From SMWD01 sp964629475 (GTDB lineage: Bacteria; Pseudomonadota; Gammaproteobacteria; Steroidobacterales; GCA-2729495): a DNA stretch of 34,006 nucleotides. Position numbers and translations under genes: made by a program. This document shows positions 17,766 to 25,706 of the stretch, piece after piece. The first letter of the stretch is position 1. Every line of letters begins with the position of its first letter. Below the pieces are notes generated by a model, which saw only the letters and a program-made list of their open reading frames with translations, searched no databases and was not told the DNA's origin. The stretch is taken from assembly GCA_964629475.1 (NCBI GenBank), contig CAZVQW010000026.1, positions 1-34,006 of the forward strand, given 5' to 3'.

Positions 17766-18125
17766 GCCCGGGTGGCGAAATTGGTAGACGCAAGGGACTT
17801 AAAGATTGAGCACCCGGTCAGGAAACGACCGGCGTGAATGGAGTCAAATTCGGGGAAACCTCAGGCCGTGAGGCACTGGCAATCCCGAGCTAAGCCCGGA
17901 GTATGGCAATGCCGTAGTCCGGGAAAGTGTAGAGACTTGACGGCTCCTGCCTAAGTGAGTGTGCAGTCTGACTGCGCCGATACGGCAAAGAGAAAGTCCA
18001 GACCACAAATGCAGGTTGCGCCCGTCGAAATCGATAGCGTGTACTCGCAGCAGCGAAAGCTGTAGCTGGTATGAAAATCCCTCGGAGGAAACTCCGTGCC
18101 GGTTCGATTCCGGCCCCGGGCACCA
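17766..18125 (+). tRNA. tRNA-Leu(UAA) interrupted by a group I intron
   Basis: Exon 1 is 17766-17800 and exon 2 is 18074-18125, with 17801-18073 removed. Joined, they fold into a complete leucine tRNA. The acceptor arms are GCCCGGG and CCCGGGC. The D-arm contains TGGTAGAC. The anticodon stem is AGGGA/TCCCT with loop CTTAAAA, giving anticodon TAA after the intron leaves. The long variable arm is CGGAGGAAACTCCG, and the T-arm is GCCGG/CCGGC around TTCGATT. The CCA end is encoded. The exon sequences by themselves have no fault, so the gene is expected to be functional if the intron splices. Confidence 0.95.
17801..18073 (+). ncRNA. Group I self-splicing intron in the tRNA-Leu(UAA) anticodon loop
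   Basis: This 273-base insertion lies between U34 and A35 of the anticodon. It follows a U at the 5' splice site and ends in G at 18073, as group I introns require. The conserved core is visible in order: P element AATTCGGGGAAACC (17847-17860), Q element AATCCCGAGCTAAGC (17881-17895), R element GTGTAGAGACTTGACGG (17927-17943) and S element AAAGAGAAAGTCC (17987-17999). P4 (TCGGG with CCCGA) and P7 (GACTT with AAGTC) can pair. GAG in ATTGAGC near 17805-17811 can pair with exon CUU to form P1 with a U-G wobble at the splice site. A GAAA-capped P9-like hairpin (CAGC GAAA GCTG, 18051-18062) precedes the 3' site. There is no internal reading frame. Size, site and core match the IC3-type introns known from cyanobacterial and plastid tRNA-Leu. 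Confidence 0.92.
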
Positions 18126-18171
18126 TTTCGAATCCGCAAGAGAGAAGGCCAGTGTCTGACAAGTCATCGTT

Positions 18172-19632
18172 ATGCAAGCCGGTCAGCGACGCTTCATCTT
18201 TCGATTGATGGTAATTCAAAGGCGACTTTCACTGGAGCGAGTAACAGGTTTTAGTCTGGTGATCGTTGCCATCCTCGGTGCGGGTAATGCCGGTGCCGGG
18301 CAAATTCCTGGTGTTCCGTCCGCGATGCCGCCGGGTGTCGCGCGGCAAGTCGATATTTTTTTCGGTAACGATGTCTTCGGCGATGGCGGCGACACGGATG
18401 ATTTTCGCACACAGCAACTGGCATTGACGGCAAGCGTCGGTGAGCGCGGGCTGTTTGTCATCGATCACAGCATCCTGACGCTCGAAGAACCTCGGCAAGG
18501 TTCGCCCGGGCGCCTCGATCAACTCAGCGGGTCGTTCGGTTATCGTTTTTATTCTTCCCGTCGTTCGCGTGTTCGTCAGGTGCTCGAAGGCGGTATCGGG
18601 TTCCGCTTTAGCGGGGAAATGGCCGGTGCAAGAATTCAGAACGGTTTTCATCAGCTGATCGATAACGGCATCAAGACGATGCCGTATATCGATACCGAGC
18701 GTGTGGACGGCACGCTATGGGCAAGTTTCGATCGCGACGGCGTGCTGAAAGATGATGGCAGCATCCCGCTGCTCGGTGACGGTTGGAGATTCGGCTATTG
18801 GGTACGCGGCACAACGATGCTGACGACAGATGGCCAGTGGGATGGCGACGCTCGTCTGGTGGCCGTGGCCGGCAAGAATTGGTATCAGGGTTGGTTCGGT
18901 CTGTCGGGTAGCTGGCGGGAAGGGTACGACCGCGACAACGTGACGCGCGAGACAGCACGCAACGAAGCCGGGACCGGCATCGTGTTCGGTCTGCGCCTGA
19001 GTCCGGTGTTGATCGAAACTGAACAGCACTTCGATGGCGAAGGGGCGTATGGTCACTTGACCCTCGTATCGACGGGTCAGGCATTGCCACAACTCGCTTC
19101 CGGCACGAACAGGTTCGGCATACAGGCCGGACTGTCGATGCCGGACGTTACCGCAAGCCTGAAGGGCCGGTGGGAAAATTGTAATCTGCTCCGCTGCGGA
19201 GAATTCTGGCGCCGGGCACTCGTGCTTGAAGCGCGTTATGGCAAGCCGCAGTTCGGCTCAGCGGTCGATAGTTTCGTGGAGACGCTGCAACTCAGCGGTT
19301 CCCTGGAATTCGAGCGCCCGTTGTTCGAAGAACTCGACTGGATGACGACCTATGCTTCGGCCGGTGTCGGCTGGCGCTCGGAGCAACTCAAGGGTGAGGG
19401 CGTGCTCAGCGGGCAGCACTCGACCACCGTGAGCCGGCCCGGTCTGGTCGCCGATGTCGGCGTCCGGCTCAGTACCAGTGCGCGCGGCGACTCGTGGAAC
19501 TTCAGCATCCAGCTGGGCCTGTCCGGCTGGCTGCCGTCATCCGATGGTACCGTTCAGTTCGCCGGAGAAACAAAGCATTTGCAGCGTCCCGAGCTCGTAT
19601 TCATGTCCGGCGTGTCGCTGGAGTTCTTTTGA
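18172..19632 (+). CDS. LpxR-like (DUF2219) outer-membrane beta-barrel protein
   Basis: A 486-residue predicted outer-membrane protein that resembles lipid A 3'-O-deacylase LpxR. A hydrophobic signal region (GFSLVIVAILGAGNAGAG) precedes DIFFGNDVFG and DDFRTQQLAL, which match the LpxR active-site Asn-Asp and Thr segments. IQNGFHQLI matches the catalytic-His segment. The glutamate six residues after the His in LpxR appears to be glycine here, so activity is uncertain. Alternating hydrophobic strands and a terminal LEFF fit a 12-stranded barrel. The start is either ATG 18172 or in-frame ATG 18208; neither has a strong Shine-Dalgarno. It begins 46 bases after tRNA-Leu and may share its transcript. 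It is longer than typical LpxR (about 300 residues). Confidence 0.6.
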   Translation: MQAGQRRFIFRLMVIQRRLSLERVTGFSLVIVAILGAGNAGAGQIPGVPSAMPPGVARQVDIFFGNDVFGDGGDTDDFRTQQLALTASVGERGLFVIDHSILTLEEPRQGSPGRLDQLSGSFGYRFYSSRRSRVRQVLEGGIGFRFSGEMAGARIQNGFHQLIDNGIKTMPYIDTERVDGTLWASFDRDGVLKDDGSIPLLGDGWRFGYWVRGTTMLTTDGQWDGDARLVAVAGKNWYQGWFGLSGSWREGYDRDNVTRETARNEAGTGIVFGLRLSPVLIETEQHFDGEGAYGHLTLVSTGQALPQLASGTNRFGIQAGLSMPDVTASLKGRWENCNLLRCGEFWRRALVLEARYGKPQFGSAVDSFVETLQLSGSLEFERPLFEELDWMTTYASAGVGWRSEQLKGEGVLSGQHSTTVSRPGLVADVGVRLSTSARGDSWNFSIQLGLSGWLPSSDGTVQFAGETKHLQRPELVFMSGVSLEFF

Positions 19633-19674
19633 TGAACGACGCTTCGGGTTGTCTCGACCGATTGTGAAACACGC

Positions 19675-19680
19675 TACCAT
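19675..19680 (+). promoter_or_regulatory. Weak promoter candidate ahead of the GST gene
   Basis: TACCAT within CGCTACCAT could serve as -10, with TTGTCT at 19649-19654 as -35, but the 20-base spacer is longer than normal. No terminator hairpin is visible in the 78-base gap after the outer-membrane protein gene. Confidence 0.22.
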
Positions 19681-19710
19681 TGAGCGCTGGCAGGTAAGTC
19701 ACGGGGATGC

Positions 19711-20418
19711 ATGATCGATTTTTACTACTGGCCGACACAGAATGGATGGAAAGTGGCCATCATGCTCGAAGAGTGTGGCCTCGATTACGAAGTCCATCCG
19801 GTCGATATTGGCCGCGGCGATCAGTTCGAGCCCGGGTTTCTCGCCATCAGTCCGAACAACCGGATTCCGGCACTTGTCGATCATGCCGTAAATGGTGCAA
19901 TCCAGGGCGAGCCGCTCGGCATGTTCGAGTCCGGGGCGATACTCGTGTATCTCGCCGAAAAAACCGGCCGGTTGATGCCGGCAGATCCGCGTGGGCGTGT
20001 CGATGTTCTGCAGTGGGTATTCTGGCAGGTCGGCGGGCTTGGCCCGATGGCCGGACAGCTCGGATATTTCATCAACCAGGCGGAGCCGCGAATCGACTCT
20101 GCGATTGAACGCTATAGTAAAGAATACAATCGGTTGCTTGGCGTACTGAATCGTCAGCTTGACGGACGCGATTACATCTGCGGCGATTACTCGATAGCCG
20201 ATATTGCCTGCTGGCCATGGCTTCGTTCGAGTGGCCGCCTGGGGCAACCGCTGGACGAGTTTCCACATGTAGAGCGCTGGTTCGAGGCGGTCGCCGCACG
20301 CCCGGCTGTCGAGCGTGGTATCGGCATCGGTGCGGCATGGTGGAATTCCAGCGGACTCGATGACGAGGCGCGCAAGAAGTTATTCAATCGGACCGCGGCC
20401 AAAAAGCGGGCCGATTGA
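19711..20418 (+). CDS. Glutathione S-transferase family protein, YfcG/YghU type
   Basis: A 235-residue cytoplasmic protein of the nu-class GST type, enzymes with glutathione-disulfide oxidoreductase activity. The N-terminal thioredoxin-like domain has YYWPTQNGWKVAIMLEE, carrying T9 and N11, which bind glutathione in YfcG. A cis-proline segment (RIPALVD) and FESGAILVYLAEKTG (the Glu-Ser glutathione site) follow. The C-terminal helical domain includes YICGDYSIADIACWPW, the N-capping-box region. The ATG at 19711 follows an ACGGGG ribosome-binding site. Its stop precedes a TTG start for the next gene by 13 bases, so the two are probably cotranscribed. Confidence 0.92.
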   Translation: MIDFYYWPTQNGWKVAIMLEECGLDYEVHPVDIGRGDQFEPGFLAISPNNRIPALVDHAVNGAIQGEPLGMFESGAILVYLAEKTGRLMPADPRGRVDVLQWVFWQVGGLGPMAGQLGYFINQAEPRIDSAIERYSKEYNRLLGVLNRQLDGRDYICGDYSIADIACWPWLRSSGRLGQPLDEFPHVERWFEAVAARPAVERGIGIGAAWWNSSGLDDEARKKLFNRTAAKKRAD

Positions 20419-20431
20419 GCCGGGATCGGAT

Positions 20432-21379
20432 TTGAACGGCACAGCGCAAACGACCCGCGACCTGTTCATGGTGCGCCCGGCTCATTTTGGACCAAATGCG
20501 GAAACCGCTTCGTCGAATATGTTCCAGCGGCCGGTCGAACGGCCATCGGCATCACTCGAAGTTGCAGCGCTGGCGGAATTCGATGCCATGGTTCACAGCT
20601 TGCGCAGCGCCGGCGTCCGGCTGATTGTCATCGACGATACTGACGTACCGGGCAAACCGGATGCCGTGTTTCCGAACAACTGGATCACGACACACGCAAA
20701 CGGCGATGTTTTCCTTTTCCCGCTCGAGGCGCCCAGTCGCCGTGCCGAACGTCGTATGGATATCATCGATACATTGACGGTCGAGTATGGTTTTACGGTT
20801 AAGCGCGTCGTGAATCTGTCCGTTCATGAGCGAGATGGGAAATTCCTCGAAGGCTCCGGAAGCATGGTGCTGGATCGGGTGCACCGCGTCGCATATGCAG
20901 CACGGTCGCCCCGAACGCACCCGGATCTTCTGCGTGTCTTCGTAGCCGGGGCCGAATACGATGTGTGTGCATTCGATACACTCGATGCCGGTGGCCGGGC
21001 TATCTATCATACGAACGTCATGATGACGATCGGCACGCGGTTTGCCGTGATATGCACTGCAGCGATTGTCGGGTCACGGCAACGAGCAGCGGTCATCGAA
21101 CGATTGACGCGCACAGGACGACAGATAATTGATATTTCTCTGCAGCAGATGGCGGCTTTTGCCGGTAATCTGCTAGAAATTCAGGGAGAAGATGGCGAAG
21201 CGCTCATCGTGTTGTCACGAAGCGCGCATGAAACATTGACTATTGAGCAGCGCGCGACTCTGCAACATTATGGAAGACTGCTGCCCGTCGCCGTCGATAC
21301 GATCGAGCAGGTCGGTGGCGGGGGTGCACGCTGTATGCTGGCGGAAATATTTTTACCCGTGACCGGGCACAATGTCTGA
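20432..21379 (+). CDS. ctlX: CtlX-type amidinotransferase/deiminase-family hydrolase (TTG start)
   Basis: A 315-residue protein of the arginine-deiminase/amidinotransferase superfamily resembling citrulline utilisation hydrolase CtlX. Family segments include LFMVRPAHFGPNAETASSN near the N-terminus, PDAVFPNNW (76-84), EGSGSMVLDR, YHTNVMM with the catalytic His, and a C-terminal GGGGARCMLAEI with nucleophile C301. I choose TTG at 20432 because the resulting N-terminus (QTTRDLFMVRP) matches the family and a GGGAT/GGA site precedes it. ATG 20468 would cut into the first strand, and the open frame back to 20315 lies within the GST gene. Likely substrates are citrulline or related guanidino/ureido amino acids; the exact one is inferred. 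Confidence 0.82.
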   Translation: MNGTAQTTRDLFMVRPAHFGPNAETASSNMFQRPVERPSASLEVAALAEFDAMVHSLRSAGVRLIVIDDTDVPGKPDAVFPNNWITTHANGDVFLFPLEAPSRRAERRMDIIDTLTVEYGFTVKRVVNLSVHERDGKFLEGSGSMVLDRVHRVAYAARSPRTHPDLLRVFVAGAEYDVCAFDTLDAGGRAIYHTNVMMTIGTRFAVICTAAIVGSRQRAAVIERLTRTGRQIIDISLQQMAAFAGNLLEIQGEDGEALIVLSRSAHETLTIEQRATLQHYGRLLPVAVDTIEQVGGGGARCMLAEIFLPVTGHNV

Positions 21380-21415
21380 CGCCGCACATTTCGCGAACAG
21401 AGGGTTAATGATTCG

Positions 21416-23236
21416 ATGAGTATTGATACGGACGGTGCGCAGATCGTTTATGACGTGCGGCCAAAGCATTGCGGCGCACATGTTTTTGCCGTGACATGCC
21501 GGATCAACGAGCCGGATCCTGACGGGCAGATATTCTCATTGCCGGCCTGGATACCCGGCAGCTATATGATTCGCGATTATGCACGGCATGTGCTGACCGT
21601 CACGGCCTCGGTCAACGGCGAGACCGTAGCGGTCAGGAAGGTCGACAAATCTACCTGGCGTGCCGGTCCGGGTGCGGGACCGCTGCTGATTAGTGCTGAG
21701 ATCTATACGAACGATCTGTCGGTTCGCGGCGCCTTTCTCGATCACGAGCATGCCTTCTTGAATGGTGTTTGCCTGTTCTTCAAGGTGCACGGCCGGGAGT
21801 ATGAGCGCTGTGTCGTGCATGTCGGGCCACCGAAACATGCGAATGACTGGAAGCTGGCAACCGGCCTGACTCGCCTGACCGGCGCAGCTGCTGAATTCGG
21901 CGCCTTTGTAGCGGACGGGTATGCCGAGTTGATCGACCGGCCCGTTCTGATGGGGCATTTGTCGTGCGGTTCTTTCGAACTGGCGGGTGCCGAGCACTGC
22001 ATCGCGATTGCCGGCCGCCACGATGCCGACATCGAACGTATCGAGCGTGACGTGGCTTGCATCTGTGCCAGTCATGTCGAACTGTTCGGCGGTAGCGTGC
22101 CGTTTGACCGCTATGTATTTCTCGTCACGGCGCTGAATGCCGGCTATGGCGGCCTGGAACATGCAAACTCGACGGCTCTGATCTGCAAGCGCGATAATTT
22201 GCCGCGCGTCGGCGACGAACAGGTCAGCAAGGCCTATCGGAGATTTCTCGGTCTCGTCAGCCACGAGTATTTTCACCTGTGGAACGTCAAGCGAATCCGG
22301 CCGGCCGAGTTTGGGCCGACGGCACTCGATCAGGAAACTTACACGCGCCAGCTCTGGATCTTCGAAGGGATCACATCGTATTACGATGATCTGGGTTTGT
22401 TGCGCGCCGGACTGATCGACAGGTCGGCTTATCTTGAATTGCTCGGCCGGTCGTTGACCAGTGTTTACCGGTCCGGCGGACGACGGCTCCAGACGCTCGA
22501 GGAATCGAGTTTTGATGCGTGGATCAAATTCTACAAGCAGGATGAGAATGCGCCGAATGCGATCGTCAGTTACTACCGCAAAGGCGCAATGGTCGCGCTG
22601 GCACTCGACCTGGAGTTGCGCCTGAAAACGAAAGGCATCTGTTCGCTGGACACGGTCATGCGCGCGTTATGGCAGCAATATGGTGAGTCCGGGTTACATG
22701 GACTGCCCGCAGGCGGTTTCGAACAACTCGCCGAGGAACTGTCGGGCCTTGATCTCGGCGAGTTCTTTCGCCAGGCATTGCGGACGACTGTCGATCCACC
22801 CGTTGGTATCCTGCTTGCGCAGTTCGGCGTGCGATTGCACATGCGGGCGGCCGAGTCGGACACGGATGCCGGCGGTACGGCCGGGTCGCGAGGCGCCCGG
22901 CCATTGCCGTGGCTCGGGCTGCGAACAAGGGCCGCTGGTCAGCGGCTGATGATCCGCCATGTCGCGAGTAACGACCGTGCGGCCGACGTCGGTCTGGCCG
23001 CCAATGATGAACTCGTGTCGCTGGACGGCTATCGCGTAACGGCGGAGAACTGGCTCAAACTGCTCGGCCGGACTCAGGTGGGCCAACCGGTCGAAATTTG
23101 TATCTTTCGCCGCGATGAGCTCAGGCGATTTACAATCGAACCCGGGATTACGCCGCGCGATACGTGCTACCTCGGCATCGAGACCGATGTCGATGCGGAT
23201 ACGGCGCGGCGTCGGCGCGACTGGATCGGGACCTGA
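21416..23236 (+). CDS. M61 family glycyl-aminopeptidase with PDZ domain
   Basis: A 606-residue M61 metallopeptidase. An N-terminal beta domain with the PGSYMIRDYARH signature (47-58) leads to the gluzincin catalytic domain: GGLEHANS (245-252), the zinc motif HEYFH (283-287) and the downstream ligand glutamate E317 in WIFEGITSYY. A C-terminal PDZ domain covers about 495-590 (WLGLRTR through VEICIFRRDELRRF). No signal peptide is apparent, fitting a cytosolic aminopeptidase, although many relatives are exported. The ATG at 21416 has an upstream AGAGGG. The next gene, plsY, begins two bases after its stop. Confidence 0.93.
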   Translation: MSIDTDGAQIVYDVRPKHCGAHVFAVTCRINEPDPDGQIFSLPAWIPGSYMIRDYARHVLTVTASVNGETVAVRKVDKSTWRAGPGAGPLLISAEIYTNDLSVRGAFLDHEHAFLNGVCLFFKVHGREYERCVVHVGPPKHANDWKLATGLTRLTGAAAEFGAFVADGYAELIDRPVLMGHLSCGSFELAGAEHCIAIAGRHDADIERIERDVACICASHVELFGGSVPFDRYVFLVTALNAGYGGLEHANSTALICKRDNLPRVGDEQVSKAYRRFLGLVSHEYFHLWNVKRIRPAEFGPTALDQETYTRQLWIFEGITSYYDDLGLLRAGLIDRSAYLELLGRSLTSVYRSGGRRLQTLEESSFDAWIKFYKQDENAPNAIVSYYRKGAMVALALDLELRLKTKGICSLDTVMRALWQQYGESGLHGLPAGGFEQLAEELSGLDLGEFFRQALRTTVDPPVGILLAQFGVRLHMRAAESDTDAGGTAGSRGARPLPWLGLRTRAAGQRLMIRHVASNDRAADVGLAANDELVSLDGYRVTAENWLKLLGRTQVGQPVEICIFRRDELRRFTIEPGITPRDTCYLGIETDVDADTARRRRDWIGT

Positions 23237-23238
23237 AT

Positions 23239-23895
23239 ATGTTGGAACTCGGCACAAAAATCTTGATCAGCTACCTGCTCGGGTCGCTGAACGGCAGCCT
23301 GATCATCGGCAGATTTACCGGCGTCGATATACGCACGGTCGGCAGCGGCAATGCGGGCGGTACGAATGCACTGCGCACCCAGGGCTTGTGGTTTGCAGTG
23401 GGTGTCATGGTCATCGATGTCGGCAAGGGTTTCTTGCCCGCGTGGTTGCTGCCGTCGCTTGTCCTGCCCGGGGTGCCGCTCGATCCTGAAATTTCGCGGA
23501 CCTGGCTGATGCTGGCCTGCGGAGGCGCATCGGTCGTCGGACATTGCTACCCGGTCTGGTTCAATTTTGCCGGCGGCAAGGGTGCGGCAACGCTGATCGG
23601 TATGTTGATCGTCATCGCACCGGCGCTTCTGCTGCCCGGGCTGAGCATATTCGCCGCTGTACTCGTGCTGACCGGTTTTGTCGGTCTGGCGACAATGACG
23701 GCGGTAACGGCTTTACCGATCATGCTGTGGTTCACGACGGGGCAGGAAAGTTTGTCGACCATCACAGCGCTCGCGTTACTTGCACTTTTTGTGATCTATA
23801 CGCATCGCTCGAATGTTATTCGCATGACGCGTGGTGAAGAAGGCCGCATGCGCAAGGTCATGCTGTTTCGCCGTCGCCATGACGGGCCGGAATAA
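23239..23895 (+). CDS. plsY: PlsY, acyl-phosphate:glycerol-3-phosphate acyltransferase
   Basis: A 218-residue polytopic inner-membrane enzyme that acylates glycerol 3-phosphate from acyl-phosphate in the first step of phospholipid synthesis. It shows the three PlsY motifs: GSGNAGGTNALR (35-46, phosphate binding), GHCYPVWFNFAGGKGAAT (about 101-118), and the third cytoplasmic region near THRSNVIRMTRGEE at the C-terminus. Several hydrophobic helices alternate with these loops. The ATG at 23239, two bases after the M61 stop, gives the canonical MLELG...YLLGS N-terminus. An in-frame upstream ATG at 23164 is inside the peptidase gene. Confidence 0.95.
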   Translation: MLELGTKILISYLLGSLNGSLIIGRFTGVDIRTVGSGNAGGTNALRTQGLWFAVGVMVIDVGKGFLPAWLLPSLVLPGVPLDPEISRTWLMLACGGASVVGHCYPVWFNFAGGKGAATLIGMLIVIAPALLLPGLSIFAAVLVLTGFVGLATMTAVTALPIMLWFTTGQESLSTITALALLALFVIYTHRSNVIRMTRGEEGRMRKVMLFRRRHDGPE

Positions 23896-23907
23896 TGGGC
23901 CAGAATA

Positions 23908-24918
23908 ATGGACATTAGGTCGGCGCTGATCGCTGCGTTGGCCGACGGCGCGGTGCATTCGGGCGCCGATCTTGCGCAACGCCTGGCGTGTTCGCGAACG
24001 GCCATCTGGAAGCATCTCAATGAATTGAAGTCCGCCGGGTTGCAGATCGATGCACGGCCGGGGATTGGATATTGCCTCCGGCAACCGCTGGAATTGCTGG
24101 ATGAGACGGCCATCCGACGTGGACTCGATGCTCCGGCAAGTGCGGCTTTGGGTCGCCTGGAAATACATGACAGTCTCGAGTCGACCAGTGAAAGGTTACG
24201 CAGCTTGCCGCCGCCGGCGGCGGATCGTTTCGATGCCGTGTTTGCCGAATACCAGACCGGCGGTCGCGGACGTCGCGGACGACAGTGGTTGTCGCCGTTT
24301 GGCGGTGGTTTATGCCTGTCGGTCAATCGCTGGTTTGAAACTGCCCCGGCCGTATTGTCTGCGTTGACCCTCGCGGTCGGTGTCGGTGTATGTCGGGCTT
24401 TGCGCAACGAGTTCAGCGAGGCGGTTAATTTGAAGTGGCCAAATGACATCGTCGCCGATGAAGGAAAGCTCGGTGGTTTGCTTGTCGATATGCAGGGCGA
24501 AGCCGGCGGACCGATTTCGCTGGTCGTCGGCATCGGTCTCAATTTCGAAGTATCCGACACGATGGCCGAGCAGATAATGAGCACCGGTGGTCTGCCGCCT
24601 GTCGGCCTGCGTGAGCTTGCGGGAGCCTCTGAGCCGTCGAGAAATCGACTGGCGGCGAGACTGATCAATGCAATGCACGCCGTGCTGACCGAATTCGAGC
24701 GCGATGGTTTCGATGCGTTTGTCGATGAATGGCATCGTTATGACTGGCTGGCGGACCGGCCGGTGACGGCACAAGCAGGCAGGCATTCATTATCCGGTCT
24801 GGCGCGCGGCATCGCGAATGACGGCGCTTTGTTGATCGACAGCAATGGGGAAATGCAGCGCGTCGTAGCGGGCGAGGTTTCGTTGCGCCCCGACCGCGAG
24901 GGTAAAAGCCGCATATGA
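23908..24918 (+). CDS. birA: BirA, bifunctional biotin-protein ligase and biotin operon repressor
   Basis: A 336-residue protein. The N-terminal winged helix-turn-helix (about 5-60, with SGADLAQRLACSRTAIWKHLNEL) indicates the repressor-type class II form. The central ligase domain has the adenylate-binding GGRGRRGRQW loop (118-127), KWPNDI and GKLGGLLVD; the C-terminal SH3-like domain (roughly 285-330) ends the protein. The enzyme makes biotinyl-AMP and transfers biotin to the carboxyl carrier protein. The ATG at 23908 lies 12 bases after plsY, and the stop overlaps coaX by ATGA. The birA-coaX order is usual in gammaproteobacteria. Confidence 0.96.
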   Translation: MDIRSALIAALADGAVHSGADLAQRLACSRTAIWKHLNELKSAGLQIDARPGIGYCLRQPLELLDETAIRRGLDAPASAALGRLEIHDSLESTSERLRSLPPPAADRFDAVFAEYQTGGRGRRGRQWLSPFGGGLCLSVNRWFETAPAVLSALTLAVGVGVCRALRNEFSEAVNLKWPNDIVADEGKLGGLLVDMQGEAGGPISLVVGIGLNFEVSDTMAEQIMSTGGLPPVGLRELAGASEPSRNRLAARLINAMHAVLTEFERDGFDAFVDEWHRYDWLADRPVTAQAGRHSLSGLARGIANDGALLIDSNGEMQRVVAGEVSLRPDREGKSRI

Positions 24919-25706
24919 AGCTGCTGATCGATATTGGCAATACACGCATCAAGTGGGCGTTGCTCGATCGTGGTTCGTTGCTCGGAGCGGATGCGGTCGA
25001 ACATCGCGCCGATGCCGCGGCTGTCGATCTCATGCTCGAGCGCATTTCCCTAAACGGGGCGATTGCGCCGACTGATGTCGTTGCCGCCAACGTCGCAGGC
25101 GATGTGTTAGGCAAGCGGGTTACCGGGGCTGTGCGCGATCGTTGGGGCCTGTCGGTGCGGTTTGCAGTGACTCAGCTGCGGACCGGTACAGTACGTAATA
25201 GCTATGACGATTATCGCCAACTCGGCGTCGATCGATGGTTGGCAATCATTGCCGCAGCCGATCAATTTGCCGGTCCCGTCTGTATTGTCGATGCCGGTAC
25301 GGCCATCACCATCGATGTGGTTGCGCCCGGTGGTGTGCACACAGGTGGATATATCATTCCGGGGCTCGACCTGATGCGCCAGTCGCTCGGCGAGAACACC
25401 GGTGACTTGCGCAGGCTTGCCGGGGATGGGTCACCGCAGTTGCCGACCGGGCTCCCGGTTCCGGGCCGCAGCACGAGTGAAGCAATTAGTGGCGGCACAC
25501 TTGCAGTCATCTGTTGTCTGATCGATCGCTGTGTCAGCGGGTCGGCAGAGCACGGAGGAGATCTGCAAGTCGTTGTAACCGGTGGTGATGCAGAACGATT
25601 GATCCGTCATCTTGAGGGCATTGTTCATCATCGGCCACATTTGGTCCTCGAGGGCCTGGCACTATATGAGTTCGAGCGGGATTCTGGTCGCGCGGGTAAA
25701 GAGTAG
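24915..25706 (+). CDS. coaX: CoaX, type III pantothenate kinase
   Basis: A 263-residue ASKHA-fold kinase that phosphorylates pantothenate at the start of coenzyme A synthesis, using ATP and a monovalent cation. Diagnostic motifs are all present: DIGNTRIKW (6-14), GVDRW (104-108), VDAGTAITID (125-134) and GGYIIPGLDLMRQSL (near 143), and VVTGGDA toward the end. The length is normal. It begins inside the birA stop codon and its TAG is followed directly by the next ATG, so birA, coaX and the SPOR gene form one translationally coupled unit. Confidence 0.96.
   Translation: MKLLIDIGNTRIKWALLDRGSLLGADAVEHRADAAAVDLMLERISLNGAIAPTDVVAANVAGDVLGKRVTGAVRDRWGLSVRFAVTQLRTGTVRNSYDDYRQLGVDRWLAIIAAADQFAGPVCIVDAGTAITIDVVAPGGVHTGGYIIPGLDLMRQSLGENTGDLRRLAGDGSPQLPTGLPVPGRSTSEAISGGTLAVICCLIDRCVSGSAEHGGDLQVVVTGGDAERLIRHLEGIVHHRPHLVLEGLALYEFERDSGRAGKE

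Noticed and set aside
17844..18219. Minus-strand open frames across tRNA-Leu and its intron, with segments such as GPESNRHG and GAGIEPAR
   Set aside because: These are the familiar false peptides read from the antisense of tRNA 3' halves. The tRNA exons and group I intron explain the sequence fully.
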